Source of the DNA: Lysobacteraceae bacterium
Lineage (GTDB): Bacteria > Pseudomonadota > Gammaproteobacteria > Xanthomonadales > Xanthomonadaceae
Direction: 5' to 3'
DNA: 64,000 nt
Assembly (NCBI GenBank): GCA_026005075.1
Contig: BPKJ01000003.1
Span: forward strand, 1 to 64,000
In this document: positions 25,464 through 34,940 of the stretch, piece after piece
Position numbering within the stretch: position 1 is the first letter of the stretch
Layout: each line of letters opens with the position of its first letter
Translations under genes and position numbers: made by a program
Notes under the pieces: model-generated
What the model was told of the DNA's origin: nothing
Database searches by the model: none
What the model saw: the letters and a program-made list of their open reading frames with translations, nothing else

Positions 25464-25889
25464 TCAGCCGCTGGATGCGGAAAGGTGCCGCGCCTGGCGT
25501 GGCGGCAGGGCGTGGCGCGCTCGCGGTCGCGGATGCGGCAGTTCCAGTCCCTCGGGGTCGAAGGGCAGGCGTGCGCGGCCGCCGGCCCTGTCGATCTCGT
25601 GGCTGACCTCCGGCCCGCCGAGCACGATCACCAGATCCGGTCTGAGCACCCTGAGCTGGGCCACCAGCCGGCGGGTCTCCTCGACGTTCCAGATGTAGAC
25701 GCCGAATCCGGCCACGACCGGCTGCTCGGCGAGGATGGCCTCGGCCATGTCCTCGGTGCGCTGCCCGATGACGAACTCGCGCAGCACGGCGCGCGCCTCG
25801 AATTCGCCGAGGTTGGCCATGAGGTAGCGCAGGCCCAGCGAGGCGTGGGCGTGGCGCGCGTTGAGGGTGGCAAGGACGATCTCCGGCAT
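25464..25889 (-). pseudogene. truncated B12-binding domain of a radical SAM protein
   Basis: The first ~110 residues from ATG 25889 match the N-terminal cobalamin-binding domain of B12-dependent radical SAM proteins ([34 protein letters not shown] and VIVLGGPEVSHEID). Members of that group run to roughly 450-500 residues and carry a CxxxCxxC iron-sulfur motif after this domain. Here the sequence turns Arg/Pro-rich after GPEVSHEID and stops at about 141 residues, with no CxxxC motif in any nearby frame I could see. It is therefore a remnant or the product of an internal deletion. It lies between a YciI-like gene and tldD. An assembly collapse is an alternative. Confidence 0.7.
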
Positions 25890-25978
25890 CCGCGCATTAT
25901 CGCCCGCCCGGTCCGGGTTCACGCTTGATTTGCGAAGATGGGCGCCCATTTCCGGACCCCGTACCCAGGAAGCGCGCC

Positions 25979-27424
25979 ATGAACCCGAGCCCACTGGACC
26001 TTGCCGTGCAGCGCCTGCTGGCCCCTTACGAGCTCAGCCCGGAGGCGCTCGGGCCGGTGCTGGGGCGGCTCATGGCGCCGGGCGTCGACGAGGCGGATCT
26101 CTACTTCCAGCACTCGCGCAGCGAGAGCTGGGCGATGGAGGATGGCATCGTCAAGTCGGGCGTGCACGCGATCGAGCAGGGCGTCGGTGCGCGTGCCATC
26201 AGCGGCGAGAAGACCGGGTTTGCCTACAGCGACGAGATCCGCCTGCCGGCCCTGCTGGAGGCCGCTTCGGCGGCGCGGGCCATCGCCCGCAGCGGCGGGG
26301 ACGGGCAGGTGCCGGCGGTGCGGCGGGGCGGCGGGCAGGCGCTGTACCCGCCGATCGACCCGGTCGAGACCCTGGGCAGCGAGGACAAGGTTCGCCTCCT
26401 GCGCCAGATCGATGCCTACATCCGTGACCGCGAGCCGCGCGTGCGGCAGGTGATGCTGAGCCTTGCCGCCAGCCTCGACACCGTCCTCGTGATGCGCTCG
26501 GACGGGCTGGTGGCCGCCGACGTGCGGCCGCTGGTGCGCTTCAACGTGAGCGTGATCGTCGAGCAGGACGGGCGGCGCGAACAAGGCTATGCCGGCGGCG
26601 GCGGGCGCTTCGGCCTCGACGAGCTGGTCGCGGCAGGCAGGCTCGAGGGCCTTGCCGACGAGGCCCTGCGGCTGGCGAGGGTGAACCTCGCCGCGATCGA
26701 CGCGCCGGCCGGCACCATGCCGGTGGTGCTCGGCCCGGGCTGGCCCGGGGTGCTGCTGCACGAAGCCGTGGGCCACGGACTCGAGGGCGACTTCAACCGC
26801 AAGGGCACCTCGACCTACGCCGGCCGCATTGGCGAGCAGGTGGCCTCCGAGCGATGCACGATCGTCGACGACGGCACCCTGCCGGGCCGGCGCGGCTCGC
26901 TGGCCGTGGACGACGAGGGCACGCCCACCGCGTGCACGGTGCTGATCGAGAAGGGGCGTCTGGTCGGCTACATGCAGGATCGCCTCAACGCCCGCCTGAT
27001 GGGCATGAGGCCAACCGGCAACGGCCGCCGCGAGAGCTTTGCCCACCTGCCCATGCCGCGGATGACCAACACCTACATGCTCGCCGGCGAGAGCGACCCG
27101 GAGGAGATCATCCGCAGCGTCAAGCGTGGCCTGTATGCGCCCAACTTCGGCGGCGGCCAGGTCGACATCACCTCCGGCAAGTTCGTGTTCTCGGCCTCCG
27201 AGGCCTACCTCATCGAGGACGGCCGCATCACCGCCCCGGTCAAGGGTGCCACCCTGATCGGCAACGGTCCGGAGGTGATGCGCCAGGTCTCGATGGTCGG
27301 CAACGACCTGCGGCTCGACGCCGGGGTCGGCATCTGCGGCAAGGACGGACAGAGCGTGCCGGTCGGCGTCGGCCAGCCGACCCTCCGGATCGATGCCCTC
27401 ACCGTCGGCGGTACGCGGACGTGA
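25979..27424 (+). CDS. tldD: metalloprotease TldD
   Basis: A 481-residue TldD subunit. The zinc-binding HExxxH motif is in [14 protein letters not shown] (about residues 260-273). The family C-terminal segments [25 protein letters not shown] are present. TldD pairs with TldE/PmbA in processing microcin B17 and degrading unfolded peptides, and in quorum or toxin-related maturation in other systems. ATG 25979 gives [17 protein letters not shown]; the track adds 18 residues. It is separated from its partner pmbA by yjgA on the opposite strand. Confidence 0.96.
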   Translation: MNPSPLDLAVQRLLAPYELSPEALGPVLGRLMAPGVDEADLYFQHSRSESWAMEDGIVKSGVHAIEQGVGARAISGEKTGFAYSDEIRLPALLEAASAARAIARSGGDGQVPAVRRGGGQALYPPIDPVETLGSEDKVRLLRQIDAYIRDREPRVRQVMLSLAASLDTVLVMRSDGLVAADVRPLVRFNVSVIVEQDGRREQGYAGGGGRFGLDELVAAGRLEGLADEALRLARVNLAAIDAPAGTMPVVLGPGWPGVLLHEAVGHGLEGDFNRKGTSTYAGRIGEQVASERCTIVDDGTLPGRRGSLAVDDEGTPTACTVLIEKGRLVGYMQDRLNARLMGMRPTGNGRRESFAHLPMPRMTNTYMLAGESDPEEIIRSVKRGLYAPNFGGGQVDITSGKFVFSASEAYLIEDGRITAPVKGATLIGNGPEVMRQVSMVGNDLRLDAGVGICGKDGQSVPVGVGQPTLRIDALTVGGTRT

Positions 27425-27447
27425 GGACGGGGAAGGGTTCCTGCCGC

Positions 27448-28011
27448 TCAGGCCGGCGGCGTCCCGGCGGTGGTTGCGTCCTGCTCCTGGGGGGACTCGG
27501 CCAGCGCCTGCCGCAGCAGCTGGAACAGCTCGCGAAAGGCGCGCGGCGGACGGTTCTCCAGGCGCTCCTCCTGCGCCCGGCGCACCAGCTGGCGCACACG
27601 GTGGCGGTCGATCCCCGGATGCGCGGCCGCAAGCGCGCCAAGGGCGGCATCGCCCTCGTCCAGCAGGCGCTCGCGCCACTGCTCGATGCGGTGCAGCCGC
27701 GCCGCTTCCTGCCGCGCCTGCTGCCGGTCCTGTCCGAGCTCGGCGCGGACCGCCTGCAGCCAGTCCTCGTCTTCCCGCCGCATGAGCTTGGCGAGGTAGT
27801 GCAGCTGCCGCTTGTGGGCGATGTGCGAGCGGATCCTGCGGGTTTCCTCCACCGCGGCGCGGATCGCATCCGTCATCGGCAGCCGCTCGAGCCGGGCCTG
27901 CGGCAGCGCCACGATCTCCGCCGCGAGTTCCAGCACGGCCTCGGCGTCCCGCTTCCGCTGACTGCGGCTGGGGCCGAGAAAGGCACCGGTTTCAGGATCA
28001 CGTCCGCGCAT
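27448..28011 (-). CDS. yjgA: ribosome-associated protein YjgA (DUF615)
   Basis: A 187-residue protein of the DUF615/YjgA family, which associates with late 50S assembly intermediates in E. coli. Family features include the PSRSQRKRDAEAVLELAAEIVALP opening, LPMTDAIRAAVEETRRIRSHIAHKRQLHYLAKLMR, and a C-terminal FRELFQLLRQAL segment. The start is at ATG 28011 (MRGRDPETGAF). It lies head-to-head with pmbA, separated by 20 bases, and tail-to-tail with tldD, giving the tldD-yjgA-pmbA order. Confidence 0.93.
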   Translation of the reverse strand: MRGRDPETGAFLGPSRSQRKRDAEAVLELAAEIVALPQARLERLPMTDAIRAAVEETRRIRSHIAHKRQLHYLAKLMRREDEDWLQAVRAELGQDRQQARQEAARLHRIEQWRERLLDEGDAALGALAAAHPGIDRHRVRQLVRRAQEERLENRPPRAFRELFQLLRQALAESPQEQDATTAGTPPA

Positions 28012-28031
28012 GGCGCGGCAAGGATACGCGC

Positions 28032-29411
28032 ATGACCCAAGCCACCGCAAAGCGAAACGCCCCTCAAGATCCCGACCTCGACGACGTGGACGCCCGCCTG
28101 GATCGGCTCGCCGCGCTGGCCGGGGATGTCCTCGCGCGCTGCCGCGCGCGTGGCGCGAGTCAGGCCGAAGTGGCCCTCAACGAGGACACCGGCCTGACCG
28201 CGAGCGTGCGCATGGGCGAGGTCGAGACCATCGAGTTCCACCGCGACCGCGGGCTCGCCGTCACCGTCTACTTCGGTCAGCGCAAGGGCAGCGCCTCCAC
28301 CGCCGACCTCGACCCGGGCTCGATCGAGCTCACCGTCGAACAGGCCTGCGCCATCGCCAGGTTCACCGAGGAGGATCCCTGTGCCGGACTGGCCGACCCG
28401 GAACGCATGGCAAGGGTGTTCCCCGACCTCGACCTCTGGCACCCGCGGCCGCTGGACGCCACCGAGGCGGCCGAGCTCGCGCTGCGTGCGGAGGCGGCGG
28501 GGCGCGCGGTCGATGCGCGCATCGGCAATTCCGACGGCGCGAGCGCCACGTTCGGCTCCGGCATCTCGGTCTATGCCAACAGCCACGGCTTCATCGGCCG
28601 TGAGCGCGGTACGTCCTACGGCCTGAGCTGCTCGCTCATCGCGGGCAAGGGCGAGGGCATGCAGCGCGACCACTGGTACGACCATGCCTGCTGTTTCGAG
28701 GACCTCGCCCCTCCGGAATCGATCGGCCGCCGCGCCGCCGAGCGCGCGCTGGCGCGGCTGCGGCCGCGACGGGTCCGCACCGGCCAGTACCCGGTGCTGT
28801 TCTCGGCCGAGGTCGCCCGCACCCTGTTCGGACACCTGCTGCGCGCCGTCTCCGGCACCGCCCAGTACCGCCAGGCCAGCTTCCTGCTCGGGCACATGGG
28901 CAAGCCGGTGCTGCCCCGTGGCATCGACCTGATCGAACGCCCCCATCTTCGCCGCGGCCACCGCTCGGCGGCCTTCGACAACGAGGGTGTGGCCACGTTC
29001 GACCAACCGCTGGTCGTCGACGGCGTGCTGCAGCGCTATGTGCTGGGCAGCTACGCGGCGCGCAAGCTGGGACTGATCACGACCGCCAATGCCGGCGGCA
29101 TCCACAACCTCGAGGTCAGCACCGGCCGCGAGGACCGCGATGCCCTGCTGCGTGCGATGGGCAGGGGGCTGCTGGTGACCGAGCTGATGGGCGACGGCAC
29201 GAACCTGATCACCGGCGACTACTCGCACGGCGCGGCAGGGTTCTGGGTCGAGGACGGGCAGATCGCCTATCCCGTGGACGAGGTCACCATCGCCGGCAAC
29301 CTGCGCGAGATGCTGCTCGGCATCGAGGCCATCGGCAGCGACATCGACCGCCGCTTCGCGGTGGCCACCGGCTCGATCCTGGTCGGGAGCATGACCGTGG
29401 CCGGCCACTGA
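28032..29411 (+). CDS. pmbA: metalloprotease accessory subunit PmbA/TldE
   Basis: A 459-residue PmbA (TldE) protein, partner of TldD. It lacks the HExxxH motif; the heterodimer's zinc site is in TldD. The conserved C-terminal region TANAGGIHNLEVSTGREDRDALLRAMGRGLLVTELMG and YPVDEVTIAGNLREML is present. ATG 28032 is only 20 bases from the divergent yjgA start, so the promoters overlap. It is followed after 120 bases by tRNA-Ser(CGA). Confidence 0.95.
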   Translation: MTQATAKRNAPQDPDLDDVDARLDRLAALAGDVLARCRARGASQAEVALNEDTGLTASVRMGEVETIEFHRDRGLAVTVYFGQRKGSASTADLDPGSIELTVEQACAIARFTEEDPCAGLADPERMARVFPDLDLWHPRPLDATEAAELALRAEAAGRAVDARIGNSDGASATFGSGISVYANSHGFIGRERGTSYGLSCSLIAGKGEGMQRDHWYDHACCFEDLAPPESIGRRAAERALARLRPRRVRTGQYPVLFSAEVARTLFGHLLRAVSGTAQYRQASFLLGHMGKPVLPRGIDLIERPHLRRGHRSAAFDNEGVATFDQPLVVDGVLQRYVLGSYAARKLGLITTANAGGIHNLEVSTGREDRDALLRAMGRGLLVTELMGDGTNLITGDYSHGAAGFWVEDGQIAYPVDEVTIAGNLREMLLGIEAIGSDIDRRFAVATGSILVGSMTVAGH

Positions 29412-29531
29412 GGCCGGTCGCCGCGCGCAGCGCTTGCCTGATCGGGCCGGCCTGCGTATGATCCCGCGCCTTCGCCCCGCATCCGGACCACCGGCGGGCG
29501 AAGCCCGGGCGCACCGCGCCCAGGCCCTCGC

Positions 29532-29622
29532 GGAGAGGTGGCAGAGTGGTCGAATGCGCCGGACTCGAAATCCGGTATACGGGTCTCCCGTATCGAGGGT
29601 TCGAATCCCTCCCTCTCCGCCA
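29532..29622 (+). tRNA. tRNA-Ser(CGA)
   Basis: A 91-base cloverleaf with the long variable arm of serine tRNAs. The 7-bp acceptor stem is GGAGAGG / CCTCTCC. The anticodon loop is CTCGAAA, giving anticodon CGA. The T-arm is GAGGGTTCGAATCCCTC. CCA is encoded at the 3' end. The FG-GAP gene follows on the opposite strand. Confidence 0.95.
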
Positions 29623-29738
29623 CTGACCGGGCCCCTTGGTCGCGCGCCGTGGGCAGGGCCGGCCGCCCACGCCGGCGGCCCTTCAGGACCTCGCGGAAGG
29701 CGCGTTGCGCATCGCGCGTCGCGTGCGGTCGGCCTGCT

Positions 29739-31721
29739 TCATTGCGACTCGAAGCCGTCCTCGAACAGGGTGGTGCTAAGGCCCTGCAGCGGCAGGCTGT
29801 CAGGGCTGGTGGGCGCGTTGGACTGTACCTCCAGCATGGCCTGCCTGAGCCCCGCGCCGCGTGGACGGAATGCGAGCGTGACGGTGCAGCTTTGGCTGTT
29901 CGGAAGCCGGGCGCCGGCACAGCCCAGTGCGACAAAGGAGAAGTCGCCCGCGTGCGGACCGGAGAGGCTCAGGCCGCTGATTTCCAGCGCGCCGGGGCCG
30001 GTGTTGCGGATCGTCACCGTCCGCTGCACCGGTGGCGTGGCCTTGTCGGCCTCGCCGAAGTCGATCAGGGTCTGGCCGGCAAAGTCGAGGGCCGGATCGC
30101 CCACCGATTTGCCGTACACGACGTACGCGTGTCCGGGGCGATCGGTGGCAAACAGGGTCGGGGCGCCGATCGCCATGTCGTCCGTGCCGTCGTCGTTGAG
30201 GTCCCCGACGCCGACCGATTGCAGACCGGTGGTATCGCCGCCATTGACCCCGGCAATGCGGAAGCCCCTGGACCCGTCCAGGTCCGAGGTCTGCATCGGG
30301 TGCAGGAAGCCGCCGCTTCGGCCGAGGATCACGTAGGCGTCACCGGGGCGTGTCTCTCCGAACAGGAGCGTGCCGGTGGCGCCTACGATCAGGTCGTCCA
30401 GCCCGTCCCCGTTGACGTCTCCGGTCGATCCCAGCGAGATGCCGACGAACTGGTCGACGGCATCGCCATCGAAGCGAAACCCATTGCTGCCGTCGACGTT
30501 GGCGAGCTGGAAGGGGCTGGCGATGAGTGTGGATTGTCCGAAGATCACGTAGGCGCTACCGGCATTGCTGACATTGCCGGGGTCGGCATTGGTCACGCCC
30601 ACCGCCAGATCGTCGAAGCCGTCCGCGTTCATATCCCCGGCGAACCCCACCGCGAGTCCCGCAAAGTCCTCCACACCGGCGCCATCGATGCGGAAGCCCT
30701 GGTCGGGGCTCAGGCTAGAAAGTGTCACCGAGGCCAGCCCGCTGGCACGACCGAAAAGGAGGTAGCAGCTTCCAGCGTCACGGAGGCCACTGGGCGAGGC
30801 ACCGGGCGCGCACGCGACGAGATCGTCGAATCCGTCGCCGTTGAAGTCACCATCGGCGTTGACGGCCCATCCGAAGTGGTCGGCCGCGGCCAGACCGTCC
30901 ACCCGGAAGCCGTCCGCGGGCGCGAGGCTGGCGAGGTCGACAGACGGTGCATGGCCGGAACCCTTTCCGAACAGGACATAGACGCTGCCCGCCTCCTGGA
31001 TTTGCGCGGCCGAGGTCGCCTGCCAGGCACCGATGACGAGGTCGTCGAAGCCATCGCCGTTCAGATCGCCACCACTGGAAACCTGGCGGCCGGTATTGTC
31101 CGCGGCGGCCGCCCCATCCACCCGGAAACCGTTACTGCCATCCAGGCCGTTCAGGTCCACCAAGGCCGGGAACGCGGCTGTACGGCCGAAGACCACGAAG
31201 ATGGAACCCGCGCCGTCCCGGCCGTTGGGATCGGCGAAGGGAGCGGCGATGACGAGATCCTCGATGCCGTCGCCGTTGAGATCACCATTCAGGTCCACCG
31301 ACATACCGAGTGCATCATCGGGCCTCAGCCCATCGATGCGGAAACCGTTGCTGCCGTCGAGCGCGGAAAGGTCGAACGTTGCCGGAAAGCCTGCTGGCTT
31401 GCCGAAGACCACGTAGACTCTGCCGGCGAATGATGTTGCGGGCGACGGCGTTGCCCGGTGGCCGGAGATGACCAGGTCGTCCACGCCATCGCCATTGATA
31501 TCGCCCTGTCCACTGACCGACCATCCGGTGTGCTCGCCGTTTGAGACCGGGTCGAAGCGGGTGCCTTCGGTCGCGGCGAGCGCGGAAAGGTTCACCACTG
31601 GCGGGAAATCGTCCGCCTGGACGGCCGGCGCGCCCGCTCCGGACAGGAGGAGGCAGACAAGGGCGGCCCGCAGCGTGCGGGTCTTCAGGGCTTGCGCCGG
31701 GTGGAATGGCTTCGAGCGCAT
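29739..31721 (-). CDS. exported FG-GAP repeat beta-propeller protein
   Basis: A 660-residue secreted or surface protein. After the signal peptide (about 15-37) come seven Ca-binding FG-GAP motifs of the type DxNGDGxDDLVI (for example DLNGDGIEDLVI, DMNADGFDDLAV), enough for a complete seven-bladed integrin-like propeller. A choice-of-anchor-D/ASPM-like immunoglobulin domain follows (about 545-650), with CAGARLPNSQSCTVTLAF. The protein ends LFEDGFESQ, a short tail seen on many exported Xanthomonadales proteins and possibly a sorting signal (inferred). Start ATG 31721 is chosen over the track start because the signal peptide follows it. Function unknown; adhesion or carbohydrate binding are possible. 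Confidence 0.82.
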   Translation of the reverse strand: MRSKPFHPAQALKTRTLRAALVCLLLSGAGAPAVQADDFPPVVNLSALAATEGTRFDPVSNGEHTGWSVSGQGDINGDGVDDLVISGHRATPSPATSFAGRVYVVFGKPAGFPATFDLSALDGSNGFRIDGLRPDDALGMSVDLNGDLNGDGIEDLVIAAPFADPNGRDGAGSIFVVFGRTAAFPALVDLNGLDGSNGFRVDGAAAADNTGRQVSSGGDLNGDGFDDLVIGAWQATSAAQIQEAGSVYVLFGKGSGHAPSVDLASLAPADGFRVDGLAAADHFGWAVNADGDFNGDGFDDLVACAPGASPSGLRDAGSCYLLFGRASGLASVTLSSLSPDQGFRIDGAGVEDFAGLAVGFAGDMNADGFDDLAVGVTNADPGNVSNAGSAYVIFGQSTLIASPFQLANVDGSNGFRFDGDAVDQFVGISLGSTGDVNGDGLDDLIVGATGTLLFGETRPGDAYVILGRSGGFLHPMQTSDLDGSRGFRIAGVNGGDTTGLQSVGVGDLNDDGTDDMAIGAPTLFATDRPGHAYVVYGKSVGDPALDFAGQTLIDFGEADKATPPVQRTVTIRNTGPGALEISGLSLSGPHAGDFSFVALGCAGARLPNSQSCTVTLAFRPRGAGLRQAMLEVQSNAPTSPDSLPLQGLSTTLFEDGFESQ

Positions 31722-31953
31722 CGGGATTGCCTCCTGTCCAGCATCCGGGGACTGCGGCTTCCGCATGGCAGTCCTGCCGCCTTGCAGGCCCGCAAGGCCA
31801 GTCTACGCCGGATCCCTGGCGATGGGCAGGTGCTGCGAGCCCACCGCCTGCACCGCGCGGCGAGCAAGATCGGCGGGGCGCTCCTGGCAGGGCTGCAAGG
31901 CGCCCCGGGCTGGGCTAGGATCGGCAGCCCTTTTCGACCGCGAGGTGCCCGTC

Positions 31954-32358
31954 ATGGCGGAGATTTCGGTGCCGGTCTCGTTCGGCGAGTTGCTGGACAA
32001 GATCGCGATCCTGGAGATCAAGTCGGAGCGCATGAGCGATCCGGCCAAGCTCGAGAACGTGCGCCGCGAGCTGGCGGCGCTGGAGGCGACCTGGGCGGCG
32101 CATCCTGCCTCGCGGACCGACGTGGCTGCGCTGCGCGCGAGGCTCAAGGAGGTCAACGAGCGGCTGTGGGAGATCGAGGACCGCATCCGGCTCAAGGAGA
32201 AGGCGCAGTCCTTCGACGAGGAGTTCATCCGCCTCGCGCGCTCGGTCTATTTCGAGAACGACGAGCGGGCGCGGATCAAGAAGGAGCTCAACCTCGCGCT
32301 CGGCTCCACCTTCGTCGAGGAGAAGTCCTACCAGGACTACGGCAGCGGGCCGGTCTGA
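31954..32358 (+). CDS. DUF6165 family protein
   Basis: A 134-residue soluble protein starting MAEISVPVSFGELLDKIAILEIKSERM. It is dominated by charged helices with heptad-like spacing (LENVRRELAALEATW, ALRARLKEVNERLWEIEDRIRLKEKAQ), so it is likely a coiled-coil dimer. The family is uncharacterised and often found beside LPS or glycosyltransferase genes, as here. A TAGGAT -10-like box lies about 35 bases upstream of the start. Its stop overlaps the opposite-strand glycosyltransferase 3' end by 22 bases. Confidence 0.72.
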   Translation: MAEISVPVSFGELLDKIAILEIKSERMSDPAKLENVRRELAALEATWAAHPASRTDVAALRARLKEVNERLWEIEDRIRLKEKAQSFDEEFIRLARSVYFENDERARIKKELNLALGSTFVEEKSYQDYGSGPV

Positions 32359-33419
32359 GGGCCGGGGGCGGGGCCGGGTGGCGTTGCGAGGTGGCGCTCG
32401 AAGGCCTCGATGACGTCGTCCACGGTGATCAGGTCCATCACCCCGGGGTACTCGATCTTGCGGCCCCAGGGAATCTCTTCCGGCTCCCGGCGCAGGTAGC
32501 GGCGGGCCGCATCCGGGTAGCGGTCGACGCAGAAGCGGCGGTCGGAATAGGGGCCGCTGCGATGGGGGTTGCTCGCGGCGTGCAGGCCGATCACGCGCGT
32601 GCCCATGGCGTTGGCCATGTGCATGGGACCCGAGTCCGGCGTGAGCACCACGTTGGCGCGCTGCAGGAGCGCGAGCAGCTGCTTGAGCGTGTCCTTGGCG
32701 ATGAGGTCGAGGATCGGGCCGCGGGCGTGGGCGAGGATGGCATCGCCCATCTGCCGCTCCAGCGCGCTCGGGCCGCCGCACAGCAGCACGCGGTAGCCGC
32801 GGGAGATCGCATGGTCGGCCACCCGCGCATAGCCCTCGGCATGCCAGTTGCGCTGCGGGTGGGACGAGCAGGGGCTGATCAGCAGGGTGGGCTGCTCGCC
32901 CGGCAGCACTCGCTCCGCGAAGGCCCGGTCGTCCTCGGCGACGTGCAGGTCCCACACCGGCGGACCCTGCCGCGGCGCACCGATCGCAGCGCCGAAGCTG
33001 GCGATGGCGTCGAGCACGTGCTGGCCCGGGCCGGGGGGGATGCGCTGGTCGATGACCCAGCCGTGAAGGTCGCGCGAGCGCGCGCGGTCGTAGCCGATGC
33101 GGCGCTCCGCGGGGATGGCCAGCGAGAGCAGGTTGGCGCGCAGGGCCACCTGCATGTGCAGAAGGACGTCGAAGCGCCGTCCCTTCACGAGCCGGGCAAG
33201 ATCGCCCAGCGCCGCCCAGCCACGCCGCTTGTCGACGACCAGGAACTCCACCCCCGGAAGATCGCCCACCAAGCGATGCTCGAGGCGGCCGATCACCCAG
33301 CTCAGCCGGGCTGCCGGATAGCGCCTGCGCAGGGTGTGGACGAGGGGGACGACGTGGGTGACGTCGCCGAGCGCGGAGAGGCGCAGCAGGCAGATCGAGG
33401 CGGGCTGGGTGGCGGACAC
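32337..33419 (-). CDS. glycosyltransferase family 9 (heptosyltransferase-like)
   Basis: A GT9-family enzyme of about 360 residues, related to LPS core heptosyltransferases. The acceptor-domain opening ICLLRLSALGDVTHVVPLVHTLRRRYP carries the typical LSALGD motif; the donor site is NVVLTPDSGPMHMANAMGTRVIGLHAAS. The donor sugar cannot be assigned. The start is uncertain: the GTG at 33419 leaves 37 bases to the divergent kdkA start, whereas the ATGs at 33458 or 33470 overlap it. It is divergent from kdkA, together forming an LPS inner-core locus. Confidence 0.87.
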   Translation of the reverse strand: MSATQPASICLLRLSALGDVTHVVPLVHTLRRRYPAARLSWVIGRLEHRLVGDLPGVEFLVVDKRRGWAALGDLARLVKGRRFDVLLHMQVALRANLLSLAIPAERRIGYDRARSRDLHGWVIDQRIPPGPGQHVLDAIASFGAAIGAPRQGPPVWDLHVAEDDRAFAERVLPGEQPTLLISPCSSHPQRNWHAEGYARVADHAISRGYRVLLCGGPSALERQMGDAILAHARGPILDLIAKDTLKQLLALLQRANVVLTPDSGPMHMANAMGTRVIGLHAASNPHRSGPYSDRRFCVDRYPDAARRYLRREPEEIPWGRKIEYPGVMDLITVDDVIEAFERHLATPPGPAPGPQTGPLP

Positions 33420-33456
33420 GGTAGACTCCGGAACGGATTTCGGACCTTCGGCCAGC

Positions 33457-34182
33457 ATGCACCCCCGCACCGTGGATGCCCAATGCCTCGCCCTCGAAGG
33501 CGGCGCGATTGTCTTCGACCGCGCGCGCCTTGCTCAAGTCGATCCTGGGTGGTTCGAACCCGTGGGCGAGCGCATGAGCCCCGGCGGCGGGCGCGGGGCG
33601 GTGTGGCGGGTGCTGACCCCGGCGGGGCCCGCGGTCCTGCGTCACTACCGGCGCGGCGGCCTGGTGGCCCGGTTCAGCCAGGACCGCTACCTGTGGACCG
33701 GGGCCGGGTGCACCCGCAGCGTGCGCGAGTTCCGCCTGCTGGCCCGGCTCAGGGAGATGGATCTGCCGGTCCCCGCCCCGCTGGCGGCGCGGTGGCAACG
33801 CCGCAACCTGAGCTATACCGCGGACCTGCTGACCGCCGAGATCGACGGTGCGCGCACGCTGGCCGAGCTGCTGCCCGCTGTGGTCGAGGATGCCGCCGCG
33901 CTGGAGGCGCTCGGCAGGACCCTCGCGCGCTTCCATCGTGCCGGCGTGTGCCATGCCGACCTCAACGCGCACAACGTGCTCCGTGACCGCCACGGCGTCT
34001 GGTGGCTGATCGACTTCGATCGCGGTTCCCTGCGACCGCCCCGGCCGGGCTGGTGGCGGCGCAGGCTGGCGCGGCTGCAGCGCTCGCTGGGCAAGCTCGG
34101 CCGGCTGGACGATGCCGCGGGCCGGCAGGCATGGGCCAGGGTCTGCCTTGCCCACGACGCGGCGCTGCGGGACGTCCGGTGA
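33457..34182 (+). CDS. kdkA: 3-deoxy-D-manno-octulosonic acid kinase
   Basis: A 241-residue Kdo kinase of the eukaryotic-like kinase fold, which phosphorylates the first Kdo of lipid A-Kdo in species with a single Kdo. The catalytic loop is [12 protein letters not shown] (HxDLNxxN) and the metal-binding motif is [11 protein letters not shown]. The basic substrate region [16 protein letters not shown] is typical of KdkA. ATG 33457 is used. A TAGACT -10-like box lies 29 bases upstream. It overlaps the MBL-fold gene by 4 bases (GTGA). Confidence 0.92.
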   Translation: MHPRTVDAQCLALEGGAIVFDRARLAQVDPGWFEPVGERMSPGGGRGAVWRVLTPAGPAVLRHYRRGGLVARFSQDRYLWTGAGCTRSVREFRLLARLREMDLPVPAPLAARWQRRNLSYTADLLTAEIDGARTLAELLPAVVEDAAALEALGRTLARFHRAGVCHADLNAHNVLRDRHGVWWLIDFDRGSLRPPRPGWWRRRLARLQRSLGKLGRLDDAAGRQAWARVCLAHDAALRDVR

Positions 34183-34940
34183 GCTGGCGTCTGCACTTTC
34201 TCGGCGTAGGCGGCGCGCAGGCCACCGCGCTCGGATCGGCGGCGGCCGTGCTCGAGCACGGCGAGCGGCCCATGCTGATGATCGACTGCGGTGCCGAGGC
34301 GCTGACCGCCTACCTGGCACGCTACGGGACGCCACCGCGGGCGGTGTACCTGACCCACACCCACTTCGACCACGTCGCCGGCATGGAGCGCTGGTTCTTC
34401 GCCAGCCATTTCGACCCCGGGCTGCGCGGCGAGGTGCGCCTGTACTGCCATGCCGGACTCGTGCCCTGGGTGCAGGGTCGGGTGGCCGACTACCCGGGCG
34501 TGCTCGCCGAGGGTGGCGTCAACTATTGGGACACCGTGCGCCTGGTGCCGTGCAGCAGGGGGTTCTGGCACGAAGGCCACTGGTTCGACGTCTTCCCGAC
34601 CCGCCACCACCAGCCGGGGACCTCGTTCGGTCTGGCCCTGGCCGGGAGCTTCGTGTTCACCGGCGACACGCGTCCGGTGCCCGAGCAGCTGGGCCGCTTC
34701 ATGACCCCCGGCGTCCTGCTCGCCCACGATTGCGCGCTCCACGGCAACCCCTCGCACACCGGCGTGGACGACCTCGAGCGCGAGTATCCGCCGGAGTGGC
34801 GCGAGCGGATGGTGCTCTACCACTACGGCTCGGAGGAGGAAGGACGGTGCCTTGCAGGGCGTGGCTACCGTGTCGCCCTGCCCGGGCAGTCGTTCCCGCT
34901 GCAGCCCCCAGGAAGCACGCCATGCACGAACCCGAACTGA
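34179..34940 (+). CDS. MBL-fold metallo-hydrolase
   Basis: A 253-residue metallo-beta-lactamase-fold hydrolase. The metal motif HxHxDH is seen in [11 protein letters not shown]; the following metal ligands fit PTRHHQPG and FTGDTRP. It resembles cyclic-phosphodiesterase/RNase Z-type members, but the substrate is unknown. The start is GTG 34179, overlapping the kdkA stop, and is not given in the track. Its 3' end overlaps moaC by 19 bases, so kdkA, MBL and moaC probably form one transcript. Confidence 0.85.
   Translation: MSWRLHFLGVGGAQATALGSAAAVLEHGERPMLMIDCGAEALTAYLARYGTPPRAVYLTHTHFDHVAGMERWFFASHFDPGLRGEVRLYCHAGLVPWVQGRVADYPGVLAEGGVNYWDTVRLVPCSRGFWHEGHWFDVFPTRHHQPGTSFGLALAGSFVFTGDTRPVPEQLGRFMTPGVLLAHDCALHGNPSHTGVDDLEREYPPEWRERMVLYHYGSEEEGRCLAGRGYRVALPGQSFPLQPPGSTPCTNPN

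Noticed and set aside
29412-29738. Possible integrated element next to tRNA-Ser(CGA)
   Set aside because: No integrase, no repeat of the tRNA 3' end elsewhere in the window, and flanking genes are core genes.
29434-31433. Two long plus-strand ORFs over the FG-GAP gene, including one of 631 residues
   Set aside because: They mirror the DxNGDG repeats on the opposite strand and have no signal peptide or motif; antisense shadows.
31692-33986. 764-residue plus-strand ORF over DUF6165, GT9 and kdkA
   Set aside because: Composition is typical of an antisense shadow in GC-rich DNA; the GT9 and kdkA frames are clearly coding.
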